From Nocardioides conyzicola (GTDB lineage: Bacteria > Actinomycetota > Actinomycetes > Propionibacteriales > Nocardioidaceae): a stretch of 64,000 bases of DNA. The stretch is from contig NZ_BAABKM010000002.1 in NCBI RefSeq assembly GCF_039543825.1, positions 186,001-250,000 on the forward strand. The letters run 5' to 3'. Positions 1-8,292 of this stretch are shown here, one piece after another. The position numbers were made by a program, and so were the translations under genes. The notes beneath the pieces were generated by a model. It saw only the letters and a program-made list of their open reading frames with translations, did not search any database and had not been told where the DNA came from. Positions within the stretch are counted from its first letter, which is position 1; every line of letters starts with the position of its first letter.

Positions 1-309
1 GGGCGAGTCGACCGGGCCGTCCGCCTCGGTCCCTCCGGCCGCCCGCGCCGCGCCGTACGCCGCCTCGACGTCGTCGCACCAGAACACCAGCTCGGTCGAG
101 CGCCGGTCGGGTGCCACGTCGAGGCCGTAGTCGTTGCCCGCCGCCGCCGACGCGAGCCCGATGGTGAACCCCGGTCCGACGACCTCGACCATGACCGGCG
201 CGCCGGTGGCCGGCGTACGGAAGCGTTCGGCGCAGCCGAGCCGGCGGTAGAACGCGGCACAGTCCTCGACGTCGTCGCAGTACAGGTTGACCTGGGCGCC
301 TGTGAACAT
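1..309 (-). CDS. VOC (glyoxalase/bleomycin-resistance fold) family protein, 3' end cut off by window
   Basis: The reverse strand is open from an ATG at 309 to the window edge, 103 codons with no stop. The product begins [16 protein letters not shown] and continues with a CAAFYRRLG segment, as in vicinal-oxygen-chelate proteins, whose betaalphabetabetabeta modules often start with a 'strand, then D-x-x-x-xx-FY' pattern. Later comes a second acidic stretch ([19 protein letters not shown]) matching the start of another module half. The substrate cannot be told; these proteins range from metal-dependent lyases and dioxygenases to antibiotic-binding proteins. It is divergent from nucS with only 24 bp between the start codons. 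Family assignment is fairly safe; function is unknown. Confidence 0.75.
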   Translation of the reverse strand, partial: MFTGAQVNLYCDDVEDCAAFYRRLGCAERFRTPATGAPVMVEVVGPGFTIGLASAAAGNDYGLDVAPDRRSTELVFWCDDVEAAYGAARAAGGTEADGPVDSP

Positions 310-319
310 GTCGCCACTG

Positions 320-334
320 TAGATTCGTCGCCCG
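320..334 (+). promoter_or_regulatory. Candidate -10 element for leaderless nucS transcript
   Basis: TAGATT at 320-325 fits the actinobacterial -10 pattern TANNNT and ends 8 bases before the GTG start at 334, so transcription would begin at or next to the start codon. There is no Shine-Dalgarno-like sequence in the 24-bp gap, which suits a leaderless mRNA. No good -35 hexamer is visible. Confidence 0.35.
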
Positions 335-1020
335 TGAGACTCGTCGTAGCAACGTGCCAGGTCGACTACGCGGGACGGCTGACCGCCCACCTCCCGTTGG
401 CCACCCGGGTCCTGATGATCAAGGCCGACGGCTCGGTGCTCGTGCACTCCGACGGCGGGTCCTACAAGCCGCTCAACTGGATGTCGCCGCCGTGCACCCT
501 GCGCGAGGGCGTCACCGAGGACGGCCAGGTCGAGTGGACCGTCACCAACCCCAAGACCGACGACACGCTGCGGATCCTGCTCACCGAGATCTTCAGCGAC
601 TCGAGCCACGTCCTCGGCATCGACCCCGGCCTGCAGAAGGACGGCGTCGAGAAGCATCTCCAGGAGCTGCTCGCCGAGCACCCGGCGACCCTCTCCCCCG
701 GCCTGACGCTGGTCCGCCGTGAGTTCCCGACCGCGATCGGCCCGGTCGACCTGATGTGCCGCGACGAGGCCGGCGCCTCCGTCGCCGTCGAGATCAAGCG
801 TCGCGGCGACATCGACGGCGTCGAGCAGCTCACCCGCTACCTCGAGCTGCTCAACCGCGACCCGCTGCTCACCGGCAACGGCGCCGTCCGCGGCATCTTC
901 GCCGCCCAGGAGATCAAGCCGCAGGCCCGCGTGCTCGCCACCGACCGCGGTATCGCCTGCGCGGTCGTCGACTACGACGCCCTCCGGGGCCTGGACGACC
1001 CGAGCCACCGCCTCTTCTGA
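334..1020 (+). CDS. nucS: Mismatch-specific endonuclease NucS (EndoMS)
   Basis: The 228-residue product is NucS, the nuclease behind non-canonical mismatch repair in Actinobacteria and Archaea that lack MutS/MutL. It cuts both strands near mismatched bases. The N-terminal half (about 1-110) is the DNA-binding and dimerisation region. The C-terminal half is a RecB-like nuclease, with Asp139 in [10 protein letters not shown] and Glu153-Ile-Lys155 in VAVEIKRR giving the D...ExK catalytic site. The protein ends in SHRLF, resembling the short C-terminal tail through which NucS binds the beta sliding clamp. The start is GTG at 334, directly after a -10-like element. Length is normal for the family. 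Confidence 0.93.
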   Translation: MRLVVATCQVDYAGRLTAHLPLATRVLMIKADGSVLVHSDGGSYKPLNWMSPPCTLREGVTEDGQVEWTVTNPKTDDTLRILLTEIFSDSSHVLGIDPGLQKDGVEKHLQELLAEHPATLSPGLTLVRREFPTAIGPVDLMCRDEAGASVAVEIKRRGDIDGVEQLTRYLELLNRDPLLTGNGAVRGIFAAQEIKPQARVLATDRGIACAVVDYDALRGLDDPSHRLF

Positions 1021-1023
1021 CCC

Positions 1024-1121
1024 AGTCAGGCACAGTCAGATGGCCTATACCGCCTGACTCCTGCGGCGCGCACAGTAAAGACATGCGCACCTCCCTCACA
1101 TCGGACGCCTGTCGTCCGATG
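1024..1121. repeat. Two inverted repeats between nucS and the next gene
   Basis: AGTCAGGC at 1024-1031 is matched by its perfect complement GCCTGACT at 1052-1059, just after the nucS stop, and could form a weak terminator stem. A second stem pairs CATCGGACG (1099-1107) with CGTCCGATG (1113-1121) across a 5-base loop; it lies in the leader of the downstream secreted protein. No T-tract follows either. Their function is unknown. Confidence 0.4.
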
Positions 1122-1159
1122 CTTACGTCGGTCACTGCCGACGTCCTCGGAGGGCATTC

Positions 1160-2383
1160 GTGAGCAACCGCCCGGTCCGCCGCACCGCCGCACGCGTGGC
1201 GGGAGCCGTCGTGCTGCTCGCGGCTTCCGTCGCCACCTCGGGCTCGGCGGCGGGCGTCGACCCGCCGGCCACGACCGCCCGGGTGGGCTCCCCGACGTGG
1301 TCGTCGGGCAACGGCGTCCTGACCCTGGACTGGGGCGACCTCGACAAGACCCCGCAAGCGAGCCGGGGCGACGTCGTCGTGATGCAGTCCTGGGAGTTCC
1401 CCCGCATCCCGGCGCTGCGCCGGCAGCACCCCGGCGTCACGATCCTGATGTACAAGGACGTCTCAGCGGTGGTGAAGGAGGCCGAGTCCACCACCGGCCG
1501 CTTCCCCGCCGGCATGGGCTACGGCTGGGTGGCCAGGCATCACCCGTCGTGGCTGCTGCACGACAGCGTCGGCGCGATCATCGAGTGGTCGGACTGGCGC
1601 GGCCTCTACCCGATCAACATCGCCAACAGCGCCTACCAGCGGACCTGGTCGAGGAACGTCCTCGCCGAGCTGCGGGAGCACCAGTGGGACGGGGTGATGA
1701 TGGACGACGTCCTGACGATCCTCAGCCACGACACCGTCGGCGGCCGGGTCTCGACGCGGATCCCCGACGACGAGGCCCAGTACGCCGCCACCGCGTCGTT
1801 CCTGTCGCGCGTGGCGCCCCAGGTCCGCCGCGCCGGCTACCTGGCCGTCCCCAACCTCTCGGTCGAGTGGGACAACTGGAGGACGACGCTGGCGGACTGG
1901 ACGCCGTACGTCTCCGGCTGGGTGAACGAGCACTTCACCAACTGGCCCGGCAGCTCGGACCGCTTCGTCGGGGCGGACTGGCGGTGGAAGTTCCACGCCG
2001 CCCGCTGGCTGGCCGCCCGCGACATCCCCCTCATCGCGGTCAGCTACGGCTCCGCCACCGATCGGGTCGGCCAGACCTACCACCGAGCCACCTGGCTGCT
2101 GTCGTGGAACGGGCGCACCGGCGCGAGCGTCTACGTGCCCGACGAGCCCTCGTCCAGCCACTGGCTGCCGGCCGCCACCCGGAGCATCGGGCGACCCGTC
2201 GGCCCAGCGGTGCGGGCGGCCGACGGCACCTGGACCCGCCGGTTCAGCCACGGGATCGTCGCGGTGAACCCGACCGCGTCGGCCCGACCGGTCGCGCTCC
2301 GCGGCACCTACACGCGCGCAGAGCGCCGCGTGCGCGCCGTACGGCTGGCTCCGACGACCGCCGTGATCCTGGATAACCGGTAG
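1160..2383 (+). CDS. Secreted glycoside-hydrolase-like protein (putative GHL15 family)
   Basis: The 407-residue product begins with a basic N-region and hydrophobic core (VAGAVVLLAASVATSGSAAG), a clear secretion signal cleaved around residue 31. The rest resembles the hypothetical glycosyl hydrolase 15 family, a TIM-barrel group. Conserved-looking pieces are TILMYKDVSAV, GLYPINIANSAYQ and DGVMMDDVL, the last a strand ending in adjacent acidic residues as in many glycosidase barrels. Substrate is unknown; related proteins are linked to exopolysaccharide handling. The start is GTG at 1160 after an ACGTCCTCGGAGG stretch that holds a good ribosome site (GGAGG). It appears to be a single transcription unit. 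Confidence 0.7.
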   Translation: MSNRPVRRTAARVAGAVVLLAASVATSGSAAGVDPPATTARVGSPTWSSGNGVLTLDWGDLDKTPQASRGDVVVMQSWEFPRIPALRRQHPGVTILMYKDVSAVVKEAESTTGRFPAGMGYGWVARHHPSWLLHDSVGAIIEWSDWRGLYPINIANSAYQRTWSRNVLAELREHQWDGVMMDDVLTILSHDTVGGRVSTRIPDDEAQYAATASFLSRVAPQVRRAGYLAVPNLSVEWDNWRTTLADWTPYVSGWVNEHFTNWPGSSDRFVGADWRWKFHAARWLAARDIPLIAVSYGSATDRVGQTYHRATWLLSWNGRTGASVYVPDEPSSSHWLPAATRSIGRPVGPAVRAADGTWTRRFSHGIVAVNPTASARPVALRGTYTRAERRVRAVRLAPTTAVILDNR

Positions 2384-2415
2384 CCCGCACCGGGCGCACC
2401 GGCCACGATGACCGG

Positions 2416-3153
2416 GTGCCTCACAACTACTTCGACACCGACGTCGCTGCGACGTACGACGAGGGCTCGCCCGAGATGTTCGCACCGGAGGTGCTGGGGC
2501 CGACGGTCGACCTGCTCGCCGAGCTCGCCGACGGCAGGCCGGCGCTCGAGCTGGCCGTCGGGACCGGCCGGGTGGCGCTTCCGCTGAGCGAGCGCGTGCC
2601 CGTCCACGGCATCGAGCTGTCCGCGGCGATGGTCGCGCAGCTGCGGGCCAAGCCGGGCGCCGACCGGGTCGAGGTGACGATCGGCGACATGACCAGCACC
2701 CGGGTCGAGGGTCGGTTCGGACTGGCCTACCTGGTGTTCAACACGATCGGCAACGTGACCACGCAGGACGACCAGGTGCGCTGCTTCGAGACCGCCGCCG
2801 CCCACCTCGAGCCGGGCGGGCTGTTCGTGGTGGAGAACGGCATCCCGGTCCTGCGCCGGCTGCCGGACGGCGAGCGGTTCAGCGTCTTCCACCACACCGA
2901 CGAGCACGTCGGGGTCGACGAGTACGACACGGCCACCCAGCTGATGTGGTCGCACCACTACTCCTCCGACGACGGAGGCGCGACGTACCGCCGCACCAGC
3001 GTGCCGTTCCGCTACGTGTGGCCGGCCGAGCTCGACCTGATGGCCCGGATCGCCGGGATGCGGCTGCGCGAGCGCTGGGCCGACTGGGACCGATCACCGT
3101 TCACCTCGACGTCCCCCAAGCACGTGTCGGTCTGGGAGAAGATCAGCGGGTGA
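2416..3153 (+). CDS. Class I SAM-dependent methyltransferase
   Basis: The 245-residue product has the Rossmann methyltransferase order: motif I ALELAVGTGRVALPL (about 47-61) for SAM binding, an acidic strand end VHGIELSAAMV (motif II, with Glu contacting ribose), and IGDMTS followed by LAYLVFNTIGN at the motif III/IV position. The pattern matches the general methyltransferase 11/25 class. The substrate is not evident. The start is GTG at 2416. The stop codon overlaps the start of the next gene (GTGA), so the two are translationally coupled. Confidence 0.85.
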   Translation: MPHNYFDTDVAATYDEGSPEMFAPEVLGPTVDLLAELADGRPALELAVGTGRVALPLSERVPVHGIELSAAMVAQLRAKPGADRVEVTIGDMTSTRVEGRFGLAYLVFNTIGNVTTQDDQVRCFETAAAHLEPGGLFVVENGIPVLRRLPDGERFSVFHHTDEHVGVDEYDTATQLMWSHHYSSDDGGATYRRTSVPFRYVWPAELDLMARIAGMRLRERWADWDRSPFTSTSPKHVSVWEKISG

Positions 3154-3464
3154 GGATCTTCCACATCGCGACCCTGGCCGACTGGACCGACGCCCAGGCG
3201 TCCGGCGCCTACACGACGTCCACCGTCGGCGTCACCCTCGAGGAGGAGGGCTTCCTCCACGCCAGCCGCGCCGACCAGTGGGAGGGGGTGCGCGCCCGCT
3301 ACTACGCCGACATCGACGAGCCGCTGGTGCTGCTCGAGATCGACACCGACCTGCTCGACGTGCCCGTCGTCGAGGAGCTGCCAGCGCCGGGAGCGACCGA
3401 GACCTTCCCGCACGTGTACGGCGCGCTCGACCCGGCCGCCGTCGTGACGGTCACGCGCCTGTAG
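3150..3464 (+). CDS. DUF952 family protein
   Basis: This is a small cytoplasmic protein of 104 residues starting RIFHIATLADW, with the EGFLHASRADQ segment and the PHVYGALDP end typical of DUF952. The family has an ADP-ribosyltransferase-like fold by literature, but no biochemical role is established. It starts at GTG 3150, overlapping the methyltransferase stop by 4 bases. Its 3' end overlaps the convergent histidine kinase by 14 bases. Confidence 0.8.
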   Translation: MRIFHIATLADWTDAQASGAYTTSTVGVTLEEEGFLHASRADQWEGVRARYYADIDEPLVLLEIDTDLLDVPVVEELPAPGATETFPHVYGALDPAAVVTVTRL

Positions 3465-4905
3465 CGTCCGCCCGCTCGTGCGGCAGCGCGACCCGCACCA
3501 CGGTGCCGACGCCGAGCTCGCTCTGCAGGTCGATCCAGCCGCCGTGGGCCTCGACGATCGCCCGCGCGATCGGCAGGCCGAGGCCGGCGCCCTGCACCTG
3601 CTCGGCGACCGCGCGCGGCGAGCGGTAGAGCCGCTCGAAGAGGCGCTCCTTCTCCTCGGGCGTCACCCCGATGCCTGTGTCCCGGACCTCGATCACCCCC
3701 ATCGCCCCGTGGTCGGCGATGCCGACGTCGACCCGGCCGCCGGCGCGGGTGAACTTCACGGCGTTCGAGACCACGTTCTCGAGCACCTGGACCACGCGGC
3801 CGTAGTCGCCCACCACCGGCGGCGCCTCGCCGCCGACGAAGGTGAGGGCCACCCCCCGCTCCCGGGCACGCAGCCGCTGGTCCTCGACGACGCGGTCGCA
3901 CACCTGACGCAGGTCGATCGACTCCCGGACCATCCGCAGCCGGTCGTCCTCGAGGAAGGCCATGGTGAGCAGGTCGTTGACCAGCTGCAGCTCCCGGGAC
4001 GCGTTGCGCTCGATGACCGCGAGCAGCTTGCGCGCCCGCCGGCTCAGGTCCAGCTCGTCGAGGTCGGACATCAGCTCGGCGTACCCGATGATCGACGTCA
4101 GCGGGGTCCGGAGCTCGTGCGAGACCGTGGCGATCACGTCGTCGCGCAGTCGCTGGGACTCGGCCTCGATCCGCATGCGCTCGCTGACGTCGCGCAGCGC
4201 CACCGAGACCAGCACCCCCTCGTCGGTCTGGAGCGGGGACATCGACACCTCGACCGGCACGCTGCGACCGTCCTGGTGGCGGACGTCGGCGCCGGCGTTG
4301 GCCTGCATCGGGCGCGGCTCGGGGGCCTGGAGGTACTCGGCGAACCACGACCCGTCGGAGTCCCGGCGCTCCTCGGTCGCGAGCAGCGTGATCGACTGCC
4401 CGACCAGGTCGCGCGGCTGGTAGCCGAAGACCTCGGTGACCTGGTTGTTCACCAGGACGATCGTGCTGGACGAGTCGATGATGACCATCGGGTCCGGTGC
4501 CGCGTCGAGGAGAGCGCGGAAGCGCTCCTCGTCCTTGATCCGGGCGGTAATGTCCCGCACCGTCGCGGACACGAACTTGTGGCCGTCGACGTCGATCGGG
4601 GCCAGCGAGATCTCGGCGGGAAACTCCGTGCCGTCGTGGCGCACGGCGGCCAGCCGGAGCAGCCCCATCGGGCGGGGGTTCGCGGAGGCCCCGTAGCCCT
4701 TGCGCCGCTTCGGGTGGCTGCCGCGGACCCCCAGCGGCACCAGCACGTCGACCGACTCGCCCACCAGAGCGTCCGGCTCGCAGCCGAAGACGGTGCGGCA
4801 CTGGGCGTTGGCCAGCACGATGAGGCCCGCGTCGTCCACGATGACCACGGCATCCGGCGCGGCCTCGAAGACTCCGCGGAAAAGCTCTCCCGCGTGCAGT
4901 TCCAC
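3451..4905 (-). CDS. Cytosolic double-PAS sensor histidine kinase
   Basis: The 484-residue protein has no membrane segment. Two PAS domains are visible, about 8-120 (FRGVFEAAPDAVVIVDD) and 128-245 (FRALLDAAPDPMVIID). They are followed by a HisKA dimerisation helix with His263 in VSHELRTPLTS, and a HATPase domain with N box NVVSNAVKF and G boxes DTGIGV and GAGLGLPIA. Signals would be intracellular (redox, small ligand or light); no cofactor-binding residue stands out. No response regulator is adjacent, so it is an orphan kinase. The start is GTG at 4905. The last 14 bases overlap the end of the DUF952 gene on the other strand. Confidence 0.88.
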   Translation of the reverse strand: MELHAGELFRGVFEAAPDAVVIVDDAGLIVLANAQCRTVFGCEPDALVGESVDVLVPLGVRGSHPKRRKGYGASANPRPMGLLRLAAVRHDGTEFPAEISLAPIDVDGHKFVSATVRDITARIKDEERFRALLDAAPDPMVIIDSSSTIVLVNNQVTEVFGYQPRDLVGQSITLLATEERRDSDGSWFAEYLQAPEPRPMQANAGADVRHQDGRSVPVEVSMSPLQTDEGVLVSVALRDVSERMRIEAESQRLRDDVIATVSHELRTPLTSIIGYAELMSDLDELDLSRRARKLLAVIERNASRELQLVNDLLTMAFLEDDRLRMVRESIDLRQVCDRVVEDQRLRARERGVALTFVGGEAPPVVGDYGRVVQVLENVVSNAVKFTRAGGRVDVGIADHGAMGVIEVRDTGIGVTPEEKERLFERLYRSPRAVAEQVQGAGLGLPIARAIVEAHGGWIDLQSELGVGTVVRVALPHERADATGA

Positions 4906-4933
4906 GCGCTGACACTAGCGGGTAGATGACGCT

Positions 4934-5866
4934 TCAACGTTCAACGAGCGACACGACCTCGTCGGCGACGCCCCAGCTGAGCGTCACCCCGGCACCGCCG
5001 TGGCCGTAGCAGTGGACCACGTCGCCGACGCGCTCGAGCCGGACCGCGGGCCGCACCGGCCGCAGCCCGACCTTGTGCTGCAGCACCCGCGCACGGCGCA
5101 GCTCCGGCACCAGCCGCGCCGCGCGGGCGAGGATCCGGGTCGCCGTCTCCGGCGACGGCGTCCGGCTCCAGTCGCCCTCGATGTCGGTGCCGCCCACGAC
5201 GACGTCGCGCTCGCGCGGCACGACGTACGTCGGCCCGAGCGAGTCCAGCCACCAGCGCTCCAGCCCGAACTGCTCCACGACCACGACCTGTCCCCGCACC
5301 GGCACGACGGTCCGGTCGGCGCCGAGGAGCCGAGCCCCGAGCCCCGAGCAGTTCACGACGAGGCCGGCGGTCGGGAGCCCCGACAGGTTGAGCCGGGTGA
5401 TCGTCCCCCCGAGCTGCTCGACCCGGCCGGCGAGCCAGCCCAGGTAGACGCTCATGTCGACGACGGGCGTGGTGAACGACCAGCCGGCCGCCCAGCCGTC
5501 CGGCACGTCGTCCGTGTTCGCCAGGGTCGGTACGGCGGAGCGCCACCACGGGTCCGGCTGACGCGTGGCCAGCACCTCGGTGCCGGGCAGCAGCCGCACG
5601 CCACCCTCGGGGTCCGTGTCGGCCAGCGCGTCGAAGACGGCGTACGACGTCCGCGCCCATGCCGTCACGCGCTCCTGCGGGAGGGCCCGGTAGGGGTACC
5701 AGATCGCGGCCGCGACGGCGGAGGTCGTCTCCCGCGGCAGGTCCCGGGCGACGACGTCCACGCGGACGCCGGCCTCGAGCAGGCGGACCGCGCAGGTCAG
5801 GCCGATGACGCCGGCCCCGACCACGATCACCCGCTCGGCGGCACCCATGGGTGAAGTGTGGCCCAC
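4934..5866 (-). CDS. FAD-dependent D-amino-acid oxidase
   Basis: The 310-residue protein opens with a dinucleotide-binding fold, VIVVGAGVIGLTCAVRLLEAG (about 13-33), then AAAIWYPYRALP, a D-amino-acid oxidase signature region. It ends with YGHGGAGVTLSWG, the motif that closes the FAD site in DAO family members. The expected reaction is oxidative deamination of D-amino acids to 2-oxo acids with H2O2 release. Length is close to the 320-345 of characterised DAOs. An internal Met at 5848 (residue 7) is an equally good start; neither has an obvious ribosome site. It is a single gene, divergent from the secreted hydrolase-fold protein. Confidence 0.87.
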   Translation of the reverse strand: MGHTSPMGAAERVIVVGAGVIGLTCAVRLLEAGVRVDVVARDLPRETTSAVAAAIWYPYRALPQERVTAWARTSYAVFDALADTDPEGGVRLLPGTEVLATRQPDPWWRSAVPTLANTDDVPDGWAAGWSFTTPVVDMSVYLGWLAGRVEQLGGTITRLNLSGLPTAGLVVNCSGLGARLLGADRTVVPVRGQVVVVEQFGLERWWLDSLGPTYVVPRERDVVVGGTDIEGDWSRTPSPETATRILARAARLVPELRRARVLQHKVGLRPVRPAVRLERVGDVVHCYGHGGAGVTLSWGVADEVVSLVER

Positions 5867-5926
5867 GGCGCGGTGCGGACAACGTCACATTCCGTCGCCC
5901 CGCGCTATTGACGTAGGTTCAACAGC

Positions 5927-6946
5927 GTGAGGCTGACCATTCTCGGAGTCCTGACCGCACTGTCCGCCACGCTGCTCGTCCCCGCCGTGGGATCACCGGC
6001 GACCGCCGCTCGCCCGCAGGTCGTGTCCCGATCCGTCGTCTTCGACGTCGAGAACACCAACGCGACCGCGGCGGTCTGCCTGCCCGACAACCGGTCCTAC
6101 CGGCTGCGCGGACGGCTCGTCGGACCTCGTCGGGCGATCGAGGGCCGCAGCGGGGCGATCCGGGTCAACGTGCTGGTCCACGACGCGGGCACCGGCGGCT
6201 GGTTCTGGCGCCTGCCCGGGCACCCCGGCTACGACTACGCCCGCCGCCTGGCCCAGCACGGCGAGACCTCGCTGGTCCTCGACCGGCTCGGGTACGGCGC
6301 CAACGCCAGCGACGCGAGCAGCTGCCTGGGGGCGCAGGCCGACATGCTCCACCAGGTCGTCCAGCACCTGCGGTCGGGGCGCTACGACTTCGTCGACCGA
6401 CACCTCGGTGGCACGCCGCCCGCGGCCCGCGTCGTCACCCACGGGCACGGCGTCGGCGCCGCGATCGCCCAGGTCGAGGCGGCCACCTTCGACGACGTCG
6501 CCGGCCTGGTCCTCATGTCCTGGACCGACCGGCCCGGGACCGGCGTCGCCCGGGACGCGCTCGGGGACCAGACGGCGGCCTGCCTGACCGGCGTCGCCTC
6601 GGCCCCGGCTGCCTCCGCGGCGGCCTTCCGCCACCAGCTCTTCGCCGCGGCGCCGGCCCGCGTCCAGCGGAGGGCGGCCGCACTCCGCGCCGCGGTGCCC
6701 TGCGGGGAGGTCACCAGCCGCGCCCCGATGGTGCTGGCCTCGGGCCTCGGCGCCGGGCAGGTGGACGCACCGGTGCTGCTGCTCTACGGCAGCAAGGACG
6801 CGCTCACCCGGCCGGCCGCGCGCAGCACCCAGGCCTCGGCGTACCCCACGAAGGTCACGACCCGCACCTTCGCCGGTGCCGGCAACGCGCTCCCGCTGGA
6901 GCGGCCGGCCCAGGTGGGCGCGACCGTGCGGCGCTGGCTGCGGTAG
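5927..6946 (+). CDS. Secreted alpha/beta-hydrolase-fold protein with degenerate catalytic triad
   Basis: The 339-residue product has a signal peptide (LTILGVLTALSATLLVPAVGSPATA). An alpha/beta-hydrolase frame follows: VNVLVHDAGTGGWFW near residues 81-95, a nucleophile-elbow region, LLLYGSKDALTRP with Asp291, and AGAGNALPLERP near the end. The elbow reads T-H-G-H-G-V-G, so the residue at the usual Ser position is Gly175, and the usual catalytic His is Asn320 (GAGN instead of GAGH). Both changes are direct reads of the codons. As it stands it should not act as a standard serine hydrolase; a binding or pseudoenzyme role is likely. The start is GTG at 5927. Confidence 0.75.
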   Translation: MRLTILGVLTALSATLLVPAVGSPATAARPQVVSRSVVFDVENTNATAAVCLPDNRSYRLRGRLVGPRRAIEGRSGAIRVNVLVHDAGTGGWFWRLPGHPGYDYARRLAQHGETSLVLDRLGYGANASDASSCLGAQADMLHQVVQHLRSGRYDFVDRHLGGTPPAARVVTHGHGVGAAIAQVEAATFDDVAGLVLMSWTDRPGTGVARDALGDQTAACLTGVASAPAASAAAFRHQLFAAAPARVQRRAAALRAAVPCGEVTSRAPMVLASGLGAGQVDAPVLLLYGSKDALTRPAARSTQASAYPTKVTTRTFAGAGNALPLERPAQVGATVRRWLR

Positions 6947-6947
6947 G

Positions 6948-7472
6948 TCAGGCCCCGGCCTGGCGGGGGGCGGTCGGGTCCACGCCCTCGCCGCCCTGCT
7001 CACGGGCGACGTACTCCTCGATGTCCTCGACGTCGTCGAGGTTGCGCTTCACCACGGCCAGCAGGTCACTCATCGTGGCGACCTCCTCGACCTGCTCCTT
7101 GATGAACCACTGCATGAACTGCTCGGAGGCGAAGTCGAACTCCTCGCGCGCGATCCGCAGCAACCCGTTGATCTGGTCGGTGACCCGCTTCTCCTGCTCC
7201 AGCGCGAGCTCGACCGGGCCGACGACGTCGGCGAAGTCGTTGACCGGCGCGTCGACGGCTGGGATCGTCACGGCGCTGTCGGTGTCGAGGAGGTACTGGA
7301 TCATCATCGCGGCGTGCGCGCGCTCCTCGAGCGCCTGGCCGTAGAAGAACGCCGCCATCTGCGGCATCGTCAGCGCGTCGAAGTAGACGGCGCAGGCGAG
7401 GTACTGGTTGTGAGCGGCGAGCTCGTTGCCCACCTGGACGTTGAGCTGGTCGACGAAGCGGGGTGCAGCCAC
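6948..7472 (-). CDS. Ferritin (non-haem iron storage)
   Basis: The 174-residue four-helix ferritin carries E-x-x-H iron-ligand patterns in both helix pairs: NELAAHNQYLA with ALEERAHAAMM in the first half, and LEQEKRVTDQI with FMQWFIKEQVEE in the second. It is similar in length to bacterial FtnA/BfrB, and no haem-ligating Met stands out, so ferritin is preferred to bacterioferritin. It would oxidise Fe(II) and store Fe(III) in a 24-mer shell in the cytoplasm. GTG at 7472 is the best start available, without a clear ribosome site. The Cys-rich small gene and an iron-box-like site lie just upstream on the same strand. Confidence 0.9.
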   Translation of the reverse strand: MAAPRFVDQLNVQVGNELAAHNQYLACAVYFDALTMPQMAAFFYGQALEERAHAAMMIQYLLDTDSAVTIPAVDAPVNDFADVVGPVELALEQEKRVTDQINGLLRIAREEFDFASEQFMQWFIKEQVEEVATMSDLLAVVKRNLDDVEDIEEYVAREQGGEGVDPTAPRQAGA

Positions 7473-7508
7473 GGGAGGACTCTATCGGTCGAGGGCGGGT
7501 GGCGGCGC

Positions 7509-7700
7509 TCAGGCAGCCTTGGCGAGCTTCTTCTTGGTGACCTTCTTGCCGTCGACGGTCACGAGCTTGCGCTTCTTGACCGTGTACCCCTCGGGCAGGG
7601 TGCCTTCCTTCAGCATCCGCAGCGGACAGCGTCCGCACTTGGACTTCGACACGCAGCACTCCGTCTTCGGGAGCTTGCGGACCTTGGACTTCTTCGGCAC
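7509..7700 (-). CDS. Small lysine- and cysteine-rich protein, function unknown
   Basis: The 63-residue basic protein (16 Lys, 5 Arg) has four cysteines in the pattern CC-x5-C-x2-C (TECCVSKSKCGRCP, about residues 14-27), plausible as a zinc or iron site. It has no signal peptide or membrane segment. I do not recognise a named family, though similar short KCC...CxxCP proteins seem to recur in Actinobacteria. It sits 36 bp upstream of ferritin on the same strand and 22 bp from an iron-box-like element, so co-expression with ferritin under iron control is possible. The ATG start at 7700 is the only sensible one. Confidence 0.65.
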   Translation of the reverse strand: MPKKSKVRKLPKTECCVSKSKCGRCPLRMLKEGTLPEGYTVKKRKLVTVDGKKVTKKKLAKAA

Positions 7701-7722
7701 GACGGGAACGGTAGCACGAAGA

Positions 7723-7741
7723 TAAGGGCAGGCTTACCTCA
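7723..7741. promoter_or_regulatory. Candidate IdeR/DtxR iron box
   Basis: TAAGGGCAGGCTTACCTCA (7723-7741) matches the 19-base consensus TTAGGTTAGGCTAACCTAA at 14 positions when read on the plus strand. It lies 22 bp upstream of the Cys-rich gene (minus strand) and 41 bp upstream of padR (plus strand). In Actinobacteria IdeR represses uptake genes and activates ferritin genes from such sites. The match was judged by eye and the regulator gene is not in the window. Confidence 0.5.
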
Positions 7742-7754
7742 ACGTGATGCGTCT

Positions 7755-7774
7755 CTATTCAATGTGTGTATAGT
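7755..7774 (+). promoter_or_regulatory. padR promoter with overlapping inverted repeat (likely PadR operator), leaderless
   Basis: CTATTC at 7755-7760 and GTATAG at 7768-7773 form an inverted repeat (5 of 6 pairs) with 19-bp span. TATAGT at 7769-7774 is a near-perfect -10 box that ends 8 bases before the padR ATG at 7783, so the transcript would start at the ATG. PadR-type repressors usually bind such an AT-rich palindrome over their own promoter, which is the inference here. Confidence 0.5.
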
Positions 7775-7782
7775 GCAGCCGC

Positions 7783-8292
7783 ATGAGCGCCGCACTCCCC
7801 CTCCTGGCCCTGCTCGAGCAGGAGCCCGCCCACGGCTACACCCTCAAGCAGCGGTACGACGACCGCTTCGCCCGCTCCCGTCCGCTCGCGTTCGGCCAGG
7901 TGTACGCCGCCCTCTCCCGCTTCGAGAGGAAGGGCTGGGCCGAGGTCACCGAGGTCGAGGTCGTCGACGGCCCGGAGCGCAAGCGCTACCGGATCACCCC
8001 GGACGGCGTCGAGCAGGTGACCGCCTGGGTCTACGCGCCCCAACAACCACCGGAGTTCGCGATGAGCAACCTCTACACCCGGGTGAGCGTGGCCCTCACC
8101 TCCGGGCGGTCCGCCGACGACGTGCTCGACCAGCAGCGCGTCCAGCACCTGGCCCGGATGCGCGAGCTCACCTCCCAGCGCAAGCACGCCGACGTGGCCG
8201 AGCAGCTCGCCATCACCTACGAGCTGGCCCACCTCGACGCCGACCTGCGGTGGATCGAGGAGGCCGGGACCCGGCTGGAGGAGCTCCGATGA
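7783..8292 (+). CDS. PadR-family transcriptional regulator
   Basis: The 169-residue product has the PadR winged helix at the N-terminus: LPLLALLEQEPAHGYTLKQRY, then FGQVYAALSRFERKGWAE and the wing YRITPDGVEQV. A C-terminal helical dimerisation segment (about 95-169) follows. PadR proteins are repressors that respond to drugs or phenolics and commonly control an adjacent ABC exporter. Here the stop overlaps the start of an ATPase gene (ATGA), followed by a permease, so padR-ATPase-permease is one operon. Autoregulation is suggested by the palindrome over its promoter. Confidence 0.9.
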   Translation: MSAALPLLALLEQEPAHGYTLKQRYDDRFARSRPLAFGQVYAALSRFERKGWAEVTEVEVVDGPERKRYRITPDGVEQVTAWVYAPQQPPEFAMSNLYTRVSVALTSGRSADDVLDQQRVQHLARMRELTSQRKHADVAEQLAITYELAHLDADLRWIEEAGTRLEELR

